Source: Aquimarina brevivitae (GTDB lineage: Bacteria; Bacteroidota; Bacteroidia; Flavobacteriales; Flavobacteriaceae). From it: DNA of 64,000 nucleotides. The translations under genes and the position numbers were made by a program. Under the pieces are notes generated by a model. The model was not told where the DNA came from. It ran no database searches and worked only from the letters and a program-made list of their open reading frames with translations. Positions 17,953 to 26,034 of the stretch are shown piece by piece; the stretch's first letter is position 1, and every line of letters starts with the position of its first letter. Where the stretch lies: contig NZ_SGXE01000001.1 in the NCBI RefSeq assembly GCF_004216895.1, positions 1,034,112 through 1,098,111 on the forward strand, in the 5' to 3' direction.

Positions 17953-18140
17953 TGGATGTTATCTTTTGGGTTTTCTTGGTCTAGTGGTAAATTGCTAATG
18001 AAATTGATGTGATCTTTTTTAGCCGTAGCTACCCACCAGAATAGTGCTACAAAAAAGAAAAAGAATATCAGTAGTGAAATCATAGGATAGATCTCTATCC
18101 CTTCAATGGATTCCATATGGCCTTTTACGAATTTTAGCAT
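17949..18140 (-). CDS. ccoQ: cbb3-type oxidase subunit CcoQ
   Basis: A 63-residue protein with one hydrophobic helix (about 22-42) followed by KKDHINFISNLPLD, the CcoQ pattern. CcoQ stabilises the core oxidase. It lies directly after ccoNO, separated by 2 bp, and overlaps the ccoP start. Confidence 0.85.
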   Translation of the reverse strand: MLKFVKGHMESIEGIEIYPMISLLIFFFFFVALFWWVATAKKDHINFISNLPLDQENPKDNIQ

Positions 18141-18142
18141 GG

Positions 18143-20341
18143 CTATTGTTTTTTAGTTTCTGCAATGTTTTCTTGTACCTTGATATCAGTACCTAATCTT
18201 TGGATATATGCGATCAACGCTATGACTTCTCGATCTTTCATTTCGATAAACTCGAGTCCATTGGCCTCGGCATATTTTTTATCTTCTTCATAATTTTTCG
18301 CAAAATCTGGATCGCTATACAGGTTCTTTTCAATTTGCGAAGCCTGCTCGTCCATCCACTCTTCAGCTCTGGCAATTTGCTCTGGGGTGTAAGGTACTCC
18401 TAGTGTTACCATAGCTTCCATTTTTTGTTGTATTTGCGATCTATCGTGCTTATCGGTGATTAACCATTTATAACTTGGCATAATCGATCCCGATGAGGTA
18501 CTCTGTGGATCATAAAAATGATTGAGGTGCCAGTTATCGGAGTATTTTCCTCCAACTCTATGCAGGTCTGGACCAGTTCGTTTGCTTCCCCATAGAAAAG
18601 GGTGGTCGTATACGTATTCCCCTGCCTTGGAATACTCTCCATAGCGCTCCACCTCACTTCTAAATGGACGGATTAATTGAGAGTGACACGACACGCAACT
18701 TTCTCTGATATAAAGGTCTCTACCTTCTAATTCGAGTGGAGTATAAGGCTTTACACTACTTATAGTAGGTATATTAGAGTCCACCATTATGGTAGGAATG
18801 ATTTGAACGATACCTCCTATTAATATTGCTATAGTAGCAAATATGGTTAGCTTTACAGGTCTTCTTTCCAACCAGGTGTGGTACCCTTCTTTTGCTGTTC
18901 TATGCTTAGTTACTTTTGTTAGTGGCGCAGCTTCAGCAAGTTCGTCGGTTACTTTTTGACCTGATTTTGCTGTTTTTACGATGTTGTAAAGCATTATAAA
19001 AATTCCAAGAATATAAATACTTCCACCAATAGCACGCATCCAATACATCGGTATAATTTCGTTGACTGTTTCTAAGAAATTACCATATACTAAGCTACCA
19101 TCAGGATTAAACTGTTTCCACATAGAAGCTTGTACAAAACCAGCTACGTACATCGGTAAGGCGTAGATAATAATCCCTAATGTTCCTAACCAAAAGTGGG
19201 TGTTGGCAAGTCCTGTAGACCATAATTTAGTTTTAAATAACCTCGGCATCAACCAGTATACCATACCAAAAGTTAAGAAACCATTCCAAGCCAATGCTCC
19301 AACGTGAACGTGTGCTATTACCCAGTCACTAAAATGAGCTATCGCATTTACATTTTTTAAGGAAAGCATAGGTCCTTCAAAAGTTGCCATTCCATATCCA
19401 GTGATCGCAACCACCATAAATTTTAAAACAGGGTCTGTACGAACTTTATCCCAGGCCCCTCTAAGGGTTAAAAGACCGTTGATCATACCTCCCCACGATG
19501 GAGCGATAAGCATTATTGAAAAGGCAACCCCTAAATTTTGAGCCCAATCGGGTAAAGCGGAATATAAAAGGTGATGAGGACCTGCCCAGATATAGATAAA
19601 TATTAAGGACCAAAAGTGTACGATGGACAATCTATAGGAATAGATGGGTCGATTAGACGCTTTTGGAATAAAGTAATACATCAACCCTAAGAAGGGTGTG
19701 GTTAAAAAGAAAGCTACAGCGTTATGACCATACCACCATTGCACCAATGCATCTTGAACACCTGCATAGACAGAGTAACTTTTAAATGCACTAATAGGTA
19801 GCTCTAAACTATTAAAAATGTGTAGTACAGCAACGGTCACTACCGTAGCGAGATAAAACCATATAGCTACATAAAGGTGACGTTGTCTCCTTCTTAAAAT
19901 AGTTCCTATGAGGTTCCACCCAAAAACCACCCAAATAACAGCGATAGCAATATCAAATGGCCATTCTAATTCTGCATATTCCTTAGAGGTCGTAATTCCT
20001 AGAGGTAAGGTAATAGCAGCACCAACAATAATAAGTTGCCATCCCCAAAAGTTGATATTACTTAGGGTGTCATTAAACATTCGGGCCTTGAGTAATCGCT
20101 GGGTAGAGTAATACACGCCAGCAAAAAGCGCATTACCTACGAAAGCAAAAATTACTGCATTAGTATGTAATGGTCTTAATCTACCGAAACTCAACCATGA
20201 GATTCCATCGGTTAGATTTGGAAAAATAAACAAAAAGGCTAATAATAAGCCCACAGACATACCTACAATTCCCCATAGCATAGTGGCATATAGGAACTTT
20301 TTTACGATTTTATTATCGTAATGAAACTGCTCGATTTCCAT
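18143..20341 (-). CDS. ccoN: Fused cbb3 oxidase subunits I and II (CcoN-CcoO)
   Basis: The protein has 732 residues. The N-terminal part (1-470) is the 12-helix CcoN catalytic subunit; WWYGHNAVAFF and HVHVGALAWNG supply haem and CuB histidines. The C-terminal part (about 510-732) is the membrane-anchored CcoO monohaem cytochrome c, with CVSCH at about residue 549. The N-CcoO fusion is known in Bacteroidota. This is the proton-pumping terminal oxidase used at low oxygen. It follows ccoS by 2 bp in an operon headed by box E. Confidence 0.97.
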   Translation of the reverse strand: MEIEQFHYDNKIVKKFLYATMLWGIVGMSVGLLLAFLFIFPNLTDGISWLSFGRLRPLHTNAVIFAFVGNALFAGVYYSTQRLLKARMFNDTLSNINFWGWQLIIVGAAITLPLGITTSKEYAELEWPFDIAIAVIWVVFGWNLIGTILRRRQRHLYVAIWFYLATVVTVAVLHIFNSLELPISAFKSYSVYAGVQDALVQWWYGHNAVAFFLTTPFLGLMYYFIPKASNRPIYSYRLSIVHFWSLIFIYIWAGPHHLLYSALPDWAQNLGVAFSIMLIAPSWGGMINGLLTLRGAWDKVRTDPVLKFMVVAITGYGMATFEGPMLSLKNVNAIAHFSDWVIAHVHVGALAWNGFLTFGMVYWLMPRLFKTKLWSTGLANTHFWLGTLGIIIYALPMYVAGFVQASMWKQFNPDGSLVYGNFLETVNEIIPMYWMRAIGGSIYILGIFIMLYNIVKTAKSGQKVTDELAEAAPLTKVTKHRTAKEGYHTWLERRPVKLTIFATIAILIGGIVQIIPTIMVDSNIPTISSVKPYTPLELEGRDLYIRESCVSCHSQLIRPFRSEVERYGEYSKAGEYVYDHPFLWGSKRTGPDLHRVGGKYSDNWHLNHFYDPQSTSSGSIMPSYKWLITDKHDRSQIQQKMEAMVTLGVPYTPEQIARAEEWMDEQASQIEKNLYSDPDFAKNYEEDKKYAEANGLEFIEMKDREVIALIAYIQRLGTDIKVQENIAETKKQ

Positions 20342-20343
20342 AT

Positions 20344-20538
20344 TTACAATTGATTGTTTTGAGAATTATTTCTTGACTTTCCAGAGGAGTGTTCCGTCAG
20401 TTCGTCTTCAAATAACATTCGGATTGAAGGGGTATAGGTATCATCATACTGGCCTTTTTTTACAGATACTAAAAAGGCTGCAAAGAAAATGATGGCAACT
20501 ACGACACTAACAGATAGCAAAACATAAATCACACTCAT
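20344..20538 (-). CDS. ccoS: CcoS, cbb3 oxidase maturation protein
   Basis: A 64-residue protein with one N-terminal membrane helix (about 5-25) followed by KKGQYDDTYTPSIRMLFEDE, close to the CcoS pattern GQFDDLxxPxxRIL. CcoS is needed to insert redox cofactors into the CcoN subunit. It is the first gene of the operon; box E with its promoter lies 19-61 bp upstream. Confidence 0.93.
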   Translation of the reverse strand: MSVIYVLLSVSVVVAIIFFAAFLVSVKKGQYDDTYTPSIRMLFEDELTEHSSGKSRNNSQNNQL

Positions 20539-20556
20539 AGGTTTGGTTATTTAGGC

Positions 20557-20599
20557 CAAAAGTAAAAGTGAAAGCTTTCTTAAAAAATGACAATTGTCA
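20557..20599 (-). promoter_or_regulatory. FNR/CRP-type box E and promoter of the cco operon
   Basis: The perfect palindrome TGACAATTGTCA lies at 20588-20599. On the minus strand a perfect minus-7 element TACTTTTG (20564-20557) starts exactly 29.5 bp from its centre. The ccoS start codon is at 20538. This is the strongest functional case among the boxes, since cbb3 operons are classical FNR/FixK targets. Confidence 0.82.
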
Positions 20600-20629
20600 G
20601 GTTTTTCAACCGTGTAGTGTAACAGACGC

Positions 20630-20692
20630 TAAAGCCCGATTTTAAAGGCTTTATTTTACTGTAAAACAGTTTGTTATGTTTTGCAGTAAAAT
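20630..20692. repeat. Two inverted repeats upstream of the small-peptide array
   Basis: The first is TAAAGCC-N10-GGCTTTA (20630-20653). The second has 16-bp arms (20653-20668 and 20677-20692) with one mismatch that could pair as G-U in RNA, around an 8-base loop. They lie between the cco promoter and the first small ORF. They could be operators, a stable leader RNA, or bidirectional transcript ends; the sequence does not decide. Confidence 0.7.
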
Positions 20693-20802
20693 TAAAAATA
20701 GTTAATTTTTGTTAAAATAGTACCTTTTTATACATAGTACTGTAACAAATTTGATTTAACGCCGTCTTATAAGTAAATAACAGTCAATTAAAACAAATAG
20801 AT

Positions 20803-20889
20803 ATGCGAACCTTAGACAACAACCAAATCAGTAAAAGAACACAAAATAGTATAGGGTATACTTGGAATCAAAAAAGAAGATACCACTAA
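20803..20889 (+). CDS. Tandem small peptide, copy 1 (28 aa)
   Basis: An ATG to TAA frame of 28 codons. The peptide opens MRTLDNNQ, has KR at 11-12 and ends in G18-Y19-T-W21-N22 and R25-R26-Y27-H28. It is strongly basic, with no signal peptide or membrane helix. Four further copies follow. Differences from copy 3 are mostly synonymous (AGT/AGC, ATA/ATC, AGA/CGT), which argues for translation under purifying selection. A weak promoter (TTTG near 20680, TAATTTTT at 20703) lies upstream. Function and family are unknown to me. Confidence 0.7.
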   Translation: MRTLDNNQISKRTQNSIGYTWNQKRRYH

Positions 20890-20929
20890 TACATCAAAAA
20901 CAAATCATCAATCAAAAAAACAAGCAGTC

Positions 20930-21016
20930 ATGAGAACTTTAGACAACAATCAAATCACAAAAAGACAGAACACCACCATTGGATACATTTGGAACTCCAA
21001 AAGGAGATATCACTAA
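20930..21016 (+). CDS. Tandem small peptide, copy 2 (28 aa)
   Basis: The second 28-codon frame, 40 bp after copy 1. It shares MRTLDNNQI, KR at 11-12, G18-Y19-I-W21-N22 and R25-R26-Y27-H28. It is closest to copy 4: over the last 12 codons they differ at two synonymous sites (AAC/AAT, AAA/AAG) and one Tyr-to-Phe change. This pattern supports a protein-coding role. The preceding spacer is AC-rich with ATCA repeats and no Shine-Dalgarno, as usual for the phylum. Confidence 0.7.
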   Translation: MRTLDNNQITKRQNTTIGYIWNSKRRYH

Positions 21017-21061
21017 TCATTAATCAAATTCATCAATCAATCAATCAAAAAACGAACAGAT

Positions 21062-21148
21062 ATGAGAACTTTAGAAAATATTCAACTTAGTAAAAGAGTG
21101 CAAAATAGCATCGGGTATACTTGGAATCAAAAAAGACGTTACCGCTAA
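21062..21148 (+). CDS. Tandem small peptide, copy 3 (28 aa)
   Basis: The third 28-codon frame. MRTLENIQL differs from copy 1 in a few residues, but SKRxQNSIGYTWNQKRRY is shared with it. The last residue is Arg where copy 1 has His. The bases directly before its ATG (AAAAAACGAACAGAT) are identical to those before copy 5, which suggests exchange or duplication that included the spacer. Confidence 0.7.
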   Translation: MRTLENIQLSKRVQNSIGYTWNQKRRYR

Positions 21149-21185
21149 TAAACATAATAATTCATCAATCAAAAAACAAACCATC

Positions 21186-21272
21186 ATGAGAACTTTAGAC
21201 GACAATCAGATCACAAAAAGACAGAACAATACCATTGGATACATTTGGAATTCCAAGAGGAGATTTCACTAA
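21186..21272 (+). CDS. Tandem small peptide, copy 4 (28 aa)
   Basis: The fourth 28-codon frame. It is nearly the same peptide as copy 2 (ITKRQN-x-TIGYIWNSKRR) with Phe at 27. The alternation 1-3 and 2-4 indicates duplication of a two-gene unit. It retains all invariant positions except the conservative Tyr-to-Phe change. Confidence 0.7.
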   Translation: MRTLDDNQITKRQNNTIGYIWNSKRRFH

Positions 21273-21316
21273 TCATCAATCATCATCAAAATCAATCAAT
21301 CAAAAAACGAACAGAT

Positions 21317-21403
21317 ATGAGAACTTTAAATAGCAACGAAATTACTACAAAATTAAAAGAGACTAACGGTTACATCTGGAACTCCAGAAGAAGATACCGA
21401 TAA
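21317..21403 (+). CDS. Tandem small peptide, copy 5 (28 aa, divergent)
   Basis: The fifth 28-codon frame is the most divergent in the middle (NSNEITTKLKETN). It still keeps the exact length, MRTL at the start, and G18-Y19-I-W21-N22-S-R-R-R-Y-R at the end. Preservation of the two ends with a variable centre is the clearest pointer to the functional parts. Confidence 0.68.
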   Translation: MRTLNSNEITTKLKETNGYIWNSRRRYR

Positions 21404-21436
21404 ACACCACCAATAAACCCTTTAAAACAATGTGTT

Positions 21437-21571
21437 ATGAGAACGTTTCAAAATGTAAGAAAAAGGCTGAAAAGCTTTGCACAACGACAACATATGTTTT
21501 CGGATTTATCAGTTAATTCATACAACAACGAAAACAAACAAATTTTAGAATTTCATAGATATTCATTTTAA
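21437..21571 (+). CDS. Small ORF downstream of the peptide array (44 aa)
   Basis: An ATG to TAA frame of 44 codons beginning 33 bp after copy 5. It starts MRTF, like MRTL of the array, and ends HRYSF, but lacks the GYxWN core. It is basic and may be a diverged or fused relative. A hairpin with a T run begins 5 bp after its stop. Support is weaker than for the five repeated copies. Confidence 0.4.
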   Translation: MRTFQNVRKRLKSFAQRQHMFSDLSVNSYNNENKQILEFHRYSF

Positions 21572-21575
21572 ATAT

Positions 21576-21605
21576 AAAACCATCTTACCCAAGGGTGGTT
21601 TTTTT
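21576..21605 (+). terminator. Terminator between the peptide array and ccoI
   Basis: AAAACCA (21576-21582) pairs with TGGTTTT (21596-21602) around a loop that can fold further, followed by a run of seven T to 21605. It ends the plus-strand small-ORF transcript. It overlaps the ccoI stop codon at 21585-21587, so it could also act on the convergent transcript. Confidence 0.7.
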
Positions 21606-24002
21606 GGCATTTAATATTTTGTTTGCCTTCCAATTGGTAAGTGCCGTTACATATAAGACGATTGATATCGAACTTAGGGGCATTAATATTGCCGCTATAA
21701 CAGGTTGCAACTGACCAGTGATCGCAAAATACAAGCCTATTAAATTATACACAAAGGACAAGAAAACACTGGATTTAATGATACTCAAGGCGGCTTTAGC
21801 CAAGCGTAAAAAGTTGGGAATTGAATTAATTTCACTAGCTTTTAAAATCGCATCACAAGCAGGAGAGAAGGCGTTAGTATCTTCCGAGACGACAATACCC
21901 ACATCACTTTGTGCTAATGCGCCGGCATCATTAAGACCATCTCCAATCATCATTACCTTTTTATTTTGTTGCTGTAGTGTTTTGATAAACTCTAATTTTT
22001 GATCAGGTTTATGGTTGAAATAGAGCTTTATTGATTTCGGTAACATGGATTGTAACTGTTTTTTTTCTCCTGCATTATCACCAGATAAGATCGTCAAATC
22101 GTAATAATTATTTAGAGTGTTGAATAACTTTGGTATTCCTTTTCTATACGTATTGGTAAATTGAAAATATCCTTTGTAGCTGTCATTGGTCTGTATATGG
22201 ATAGCAGTTTTTAATTGGTTTTTAACGTGCAAATTACCAGTATGTAAAGCCGAGCCAACTTTGATGAAATCTTTTTTGAACTTGGCTTCAATACCTTGTC
22301 CGATAATTTCGTCATATTGATCAGCAGTAAGTATATCGTGCTCCTCAAGAATATCATATAGCTTACGACTCAGCGGATGACTGGAGCCCCGTAGCGCATT
22401 TTTTAATAAGCGCTCTTCTTTAACGGATAACGGCACACCTTGATAAGCTATAGAAGTTTCTTTATTGGTGGTTATGGTTCCTGTTTTATCAAAAATAATC
22501 GAGTCTATTTTGGTTAGCTCTTCTATAACATCTGCATTTTTTACATAGAACTGATGTTTGCCAAAGATCCTTAGCATATTACCCAGAGCAAAGGGCCTGG
22601 CTAAAGCCAATGCACAGGGACATGCTATAATGAGCACCGCGGTAAATACGTTCATCGCTTTGGTCGGATTATAAAAAAGCCAAAATAGCGAAGCAAGTAT
22701 CGCTATGGTTAGGATCGATATCGTAAAATATTTACTAATACCATCGATTATCGTAATATACGTTGGTTTTTTGGTAGCATTAAAAGCTTCTTTTCCCCAT
22801 AATTTAGTCAAGTAACTTTGTTCAACGGATTTTAACACCTCAACCTCAATGGCACCATTTAATTGTTTGCCTCCGGCATATAATTTATCACCAGTAGTTT
22901 TAGTTACTGCGTCACTTTCGCCCGTTACGAAACTATAGTCGATAAGTGCATTTCCCTTTTTAAGGGTACAATCTACTGGGATCAAATCACCGTGTCTGAT
23001 TAAGAGAATATCATTTTTTGCAACTTCGTATAATTGTATGTTTTCTTCTGTGTAGCGATCTTGATTCTTGTTTTTTTGTATTCGAGTGACCGCTATAGGA
23101 AAGTAAGATTTATAATCTCGTTCAAAAGAGAGGAAGGCATAGGTTTTTTGCTGAAAAAATTTACCCACCAGCAGAAAAAACACCAATCCGGTTAAACTAT
23201 CAAAAAAACCTGTTCCCCAGTCAAAACTAATTTCTAAAGTACTTCTTACAAATAAAACGAAGATGCCCAATGCGATAGGGACATCAATGTTTAGTATATG
23301 GTTCTTGAGTCCTTTATAGGCAGATCTAAAGTAGTCACTAGCAGCATAGATCACAACAGGTAGCGAAAAGAAGAACATTAACCATCGGAATAGATGTTTA
23401 TATTTTTCTAACCAAAATTCTGATAGTTCAAAATATTCTGGAAATGAGAGAAACATCACATTACCAAATGCAAAACCGGCAACCCCTAATTTGTAGAGCA
23501 AAGAGTAATCCTTTTTAGTGTTTTTAGTACTTGTATAATCTTCAAGACTTATGGTAGGCTCATATCCTATAGAATTTAGTAATGTAACTATTTCTTTTAA
23601 AGAAGTTTCCGTATTTTTATAAGTAATAGATAGTTTTTTTCTGGTAAAATCTACTTGAGATGATCGAATTCCGGATGAAAGTTTTTGTAAATTTTCTAAA
23701 ATCCATATACAAGAGCTACAATGAATATGAGGGATGTATAACGTTACAATACTAATCTCATTTTCATTAAAATCTAGTAATTGGTTAGCGATACTTTCAT
23801 TGTCCAAGTAGTTAAATTGATCCTCGGCAGGCCTAGGTTGCGCTCCAGGTGCTTGTTCAAGTTCATAATAACTATGCAAGTTGTTTGCGGTAAGCAGTTC
23901 AAAAACCGTTTTACAGCCTTGGCAACAAAATTGTTTGTCTGCACTACTTATAAGGGCAGTGCCTAAAGCATTACCGCAATGATAGCAATTATGAGTATCC
24001 AT
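21585..24002 (-). CDS. ccoI: CcoI-type copper-transporting P1B ATPase
   Basis: The protein has 805 residues from the ATG at 24002. An N-terminal zinc-ribbon-like region (CYHCG, CCQGC) is followed by a heavy-metal-associated domain with HIHCSSC. Membrane helices flank the CPC motif of copper pumps (ACPCALALARP), the phosphorylation site DKTGT, GDGLNDAGA and the TGES-like VTGESD. CcoI supplies copper for cbb3 oxidase assembly. The frame extends to a GTG at 24020, but MDTHNCYHCG from the ATG is the natural start, and the GTG would sit inside the divergent promoter. Confidence 0.95.
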   Translation of the reverse strand: MDTHNCYHCGNALGTALISSADKQFCCQGCKTVFELLTANNLHSYYELEQAPGAQPRPAEDQFNYLDNESIANQLLDFNENEISIVTLYIPHIHCSSCIWILENLQKLSSGIRSSQVDFTRKKLSITYKNTETSLKEIVTLLNSIGYEPTISLEDYTSTKNTKKDYSLLYKLGVAGFAFGNVMFLSFPEYFELSEFWLEKYKHLFRWLMFFFSLPVVIYAASDYFRSAYKGLKNHILNIDVPIALGIFVLFVRSTLEISFDWGTGFFDSLTGLVFFLLVGKFFQQKTYAFLSFERDYKSYFPIAVTRIQKNKNQDRYTEENIQLYEVAKNDILLIRHGDLIPVDCTLKKGNALIDYSFVTGESDAVTKTTGDKLYAGGKQLNGAIEVEVLKSVEQSYLTKLWGKEAFNATKKPTYITIIDGISKYFTISILTIAILASLFWLFYNPTKAMNVFTAVLIIACPCALALARPFALGNMLRIFGKHQFYVKNADVIEELTKIDSIIFDKTGTITTNKETSIAYQGVPLSVKEERLLKNALRGSSHPLSRKLYDILEEHDILTADQYDEIIGQGIEAKFKKDFIKVGSALHTGNLHVKNQLKTAIHIQTNDSYKGYFQFTNTYRKGIPKLFNTLNNYYDLTILSGDNAGEKKQLQSMLPKSIKLYFNHKPDQKLEFIKTLQQQNKKVMMIGDGLNDAGALAQSDVGIVVSEDTNAFSPACDAILKASEINSIPNFLRLAKAALSIIKSSVFLSFVYNLIGLYFAITGQLQPVIAAILMPLSSISIVLYVTALTNWKANKILNAKKTTLG

Positions 24003-24048
24003 AAGGTATCTTTTTGCCACAAAAATGCTAAAGCTAGTGATAACCTAA

Positions 24049-24093
24049 TATGATAATTGTCATAGATAAGTAGTACTATATAAAATAGATTTG
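24049..24093 (+). promoter_or_regulatory. FNR/CRP-type box F between ccoI and usp
   Basis: The palindrome TATGAT-AATT-GTCATA lies at 24049-24064. On the plus strand a perfect TAGATTTG (24086-24093) starts exactly 29.5 bp from its centre and leads to the usp ATG at 24117. On the minus strand CATTTTTG (24027-24020) occupies the same spacing and misses the consensus only at the first base, so one box could drive both genes. Confidence 0.78.
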
Positions 24094-24116
24094 TTAAAGT
24101 GTTAAAACAATAGACT

Positions 24117-24965
24117 ATGAGGAAAGTTATTATTCCGACTGATTTTTCTGAGAATGCCTTAAATGCCATTAAATATGCGGTAGAACTCTTAAAATATGAA
24201 AGAGGAGAGTTTCATATTGTACACGCTTACGCCGAAAAAGTCTATGAGAATGAAGAAGTGGTATCCAGAGCCATATTGGATGAAGTTAGAAAAGTAGAAC
24301 ATGAGCAATCCAAAGAAAAACTAGGAAATATAAAGAGTGAACTGCAGCACATTTCACCAAATCCCAACCACAACTATTTTTATACTGCCACATTTGGAAT
24401 TTTAGTAGATGTAGTTAATGATTTAGTAGAGGACATCAATGCAGATCTTGTAATTATGGGTACTCGGGGATTAACCAATGATCGACAAATTACTTTTGGT
24501 AGTAATACCATGCAGATTATGAAATATGTACGTTGCCCCGTTCTTTCCATACCTGAAGGACATAGCTATACCGCACCAAAATGGGTGGTATTCCCAACAG
24601 ATTTTATGCTTCCTTACAAAAGGAGAGAACTGAAATTGCTCTATACTATGGTTGCCAGTTATCGTTCCTTGATAACGCTACTGTATTTTTCAGAAAATCA
24701 ACAACTGTCTTTCAGGCAACAAGACAATAAAAAATTTATAGAAGAAGCGTTTAAAAATGTGGAGTTGGAGTATGTAACCCAACCATCTGATGATATTACG
24801 GCTGGTATTAATCACTATTTGCAGAATCAATCTGTGGACTTATTGGTTATGGTTAATTCGAGGCATTCGTATTTAGAAAATATTTTATTTCAATCCACAA
24901 TCGATAAAATTGGTTTGCAGATTCAAAAACCATTTTTGGTGATGCAAAACTTAAATCGAGACTAA
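24117..24965 (+). CDS. Tandem-domain universal stress protein
   Basis: The protein has 282 residues. The N-terminal Usp domain starts VIIPTDFSENALNAIKYA and carries GTRG-x9-GSNTMQIM. The second domain begins KWVVFPTDFML and lacks the glycine loop. It is the first of four consecutive copies (24117-27804) and shares box F with ccoI. Pseudosymmetric Usp proteins of this kind are usually cytosolic dimers binding ATP; the partner is unknown. Confidence 0.92.
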   Translation: MRKVIIPTDFSENALNAIKYAVELLKYERGEFHIVHAYAEKVYENEEVVSRAILDEVRKVEHEQSKEKLGNIKSELQHISPNPNHNYFYTATFGILVDVVNDLVEDINADLVIMGTRGLTNDRQITFGSNTMQIMKYVRCPVLSIPEGHSYTAPKWVVFPTDFMLPYKRRELKLLYTMVASYRSLITLLYFSENQQLSFRQQDNKKFIEEAFKNVELEYVTQPSDDITAGINHYLQNQSVDLLVMVNSRHSYLENILFQSTIDKIGLQIQKPFLVMQNLNRD

Positions 24966-25009
24966 GCAATAACCGTAAAACAAACCCTAAGAACACAAAT
25001 AAAGACCTG

Positions 25010-25858
25010 ATGAAAAATATCTTATTACCCACTGATTTTTCTGATAACGCCCTAAATGCGATTCGCTACGCGGTACAGCTGTATCAAGGGCAGCAAGTAA
25101 CCTTTTATCTACTAAATACATTTACACCGGCATCCTACCATATGTCTTATTTAATTGAAAATCCAATGCCATATGGAATGGAAGATGTTGCTTTAATGAA
25201 TTCAAAACGACAACTGGAGGAAACCGAAGAAACCATAAAAAAGGAATTTGATTGTTCAACTTTCACGTTCATTCGACTCACTGCCTTTAACATTTTAGTT
25301 GATGAAATTAGACATGTGGTTGCTACTTATACTATTGATTTAATTATTATGGGTACTAAAGGAGCTACAGGAGCTAAGGAAATTTTTATTGGAACGCATA
25401 CAATGTTTACCATTAAAAAAACAAATTGTCCTGTATTGGCGGTGCCCAACGATTATAAGTATGAAGATCCTAAAGATATTTTGTTTCCCACGGATTATGA
25501 ATTCAGTGAAGAAAATACAGGATTGTCGTTGATCAGAGATATTTGTGCCTTACATAATAGTAAATTGAATATTTTAAATGCCTATTACGGTATTCCGCTA
25601 AATGAGCAACAAATTGCAGCCAAAAATTATCTTGACACCTATTTACAAGATACAGCGCACTTATTTCATTTAGCTGACGGTATGGATGTTTTAGAAGCGG
25701 TAGAGGATTTTCAAAAAAAGTATAAAATCAATTTACTAGTAATGATCCGCTATGAACATTCTTTTTTGGAAAACCTTTTCTTTAAACCAGTGATTAAAGA
25801 TGTGGTTTTTCACACAAATATTCCGTTTTTAGTACTTCCTTCTATTGAAACAAAGTAA
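25010..25858 (+). CDS. Tandem-domain universal stress protein
   Basis: The protein has 282 residues with the N-terminal domain start ILLPTDFSDNALNAIRYA. The ATP-binding motif GTKG-x9-GTHTMFTI uses Thr instead of Ser at the end. It lies 44 bp after the previous copy without a separate box, so it is probably cotranscribed. The C-terminal domain begins KDILFPTDYEF and lacks the motif. Confidence 0.92.
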   Translation: MKNILLPTDFSDNALNAIRYAVQLYQGQQVTFYLLNTFTPASYHMSYLIENPMPYGMEDVALMNSKRQLEETEETIKKEFDCSTFTFIRLTAFNILVDEIRHVVATYTIDLIIMGTKGATGAKEIFIGTHTMFTIKKTNCPVLAVPNDYKYEDPKDILFPTDYEFSEENTGLSLIRDICALHNSKLNILNAYYGIPLNEQQIAAKNYLDTYLQDTAHLFHLADGMDVLEAVEDFQKKYKINLLVMIRYEHSFLENLFFKPVIKDVVFHTNIPFLVLPSIETK

Positions 25859-26034
25859 ATCTAATCCTGTCAAAATGAATTGTATGATTTACCCTATCGA
25901 TTGTGCTAGGCTCTTTTTAGTAAACACTGAGCAATATCATAGTTCAGGTTATATTTTAAAAATAGATTTACATTAAAATATTTTAGTTATAAGCTTTAAG
26001 AATATAATTATCAAAGTATAAGCCTTTACTTGTT

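Noticed and set aside
20803..21403. CRISPR-like array
   Set aside because: The repeated units are open reading frames with synonymous variation and similar spacers, not short identical repeats with unique spacers, and no cas genes are present.
25859..26034. Box or small ORF upstream of the third clustered usp
   Set aside because: No TGAY-N4-RTCA palindrome or TAnnTTTG element was found, and the 33-codon frame has no repeat or conservation support.
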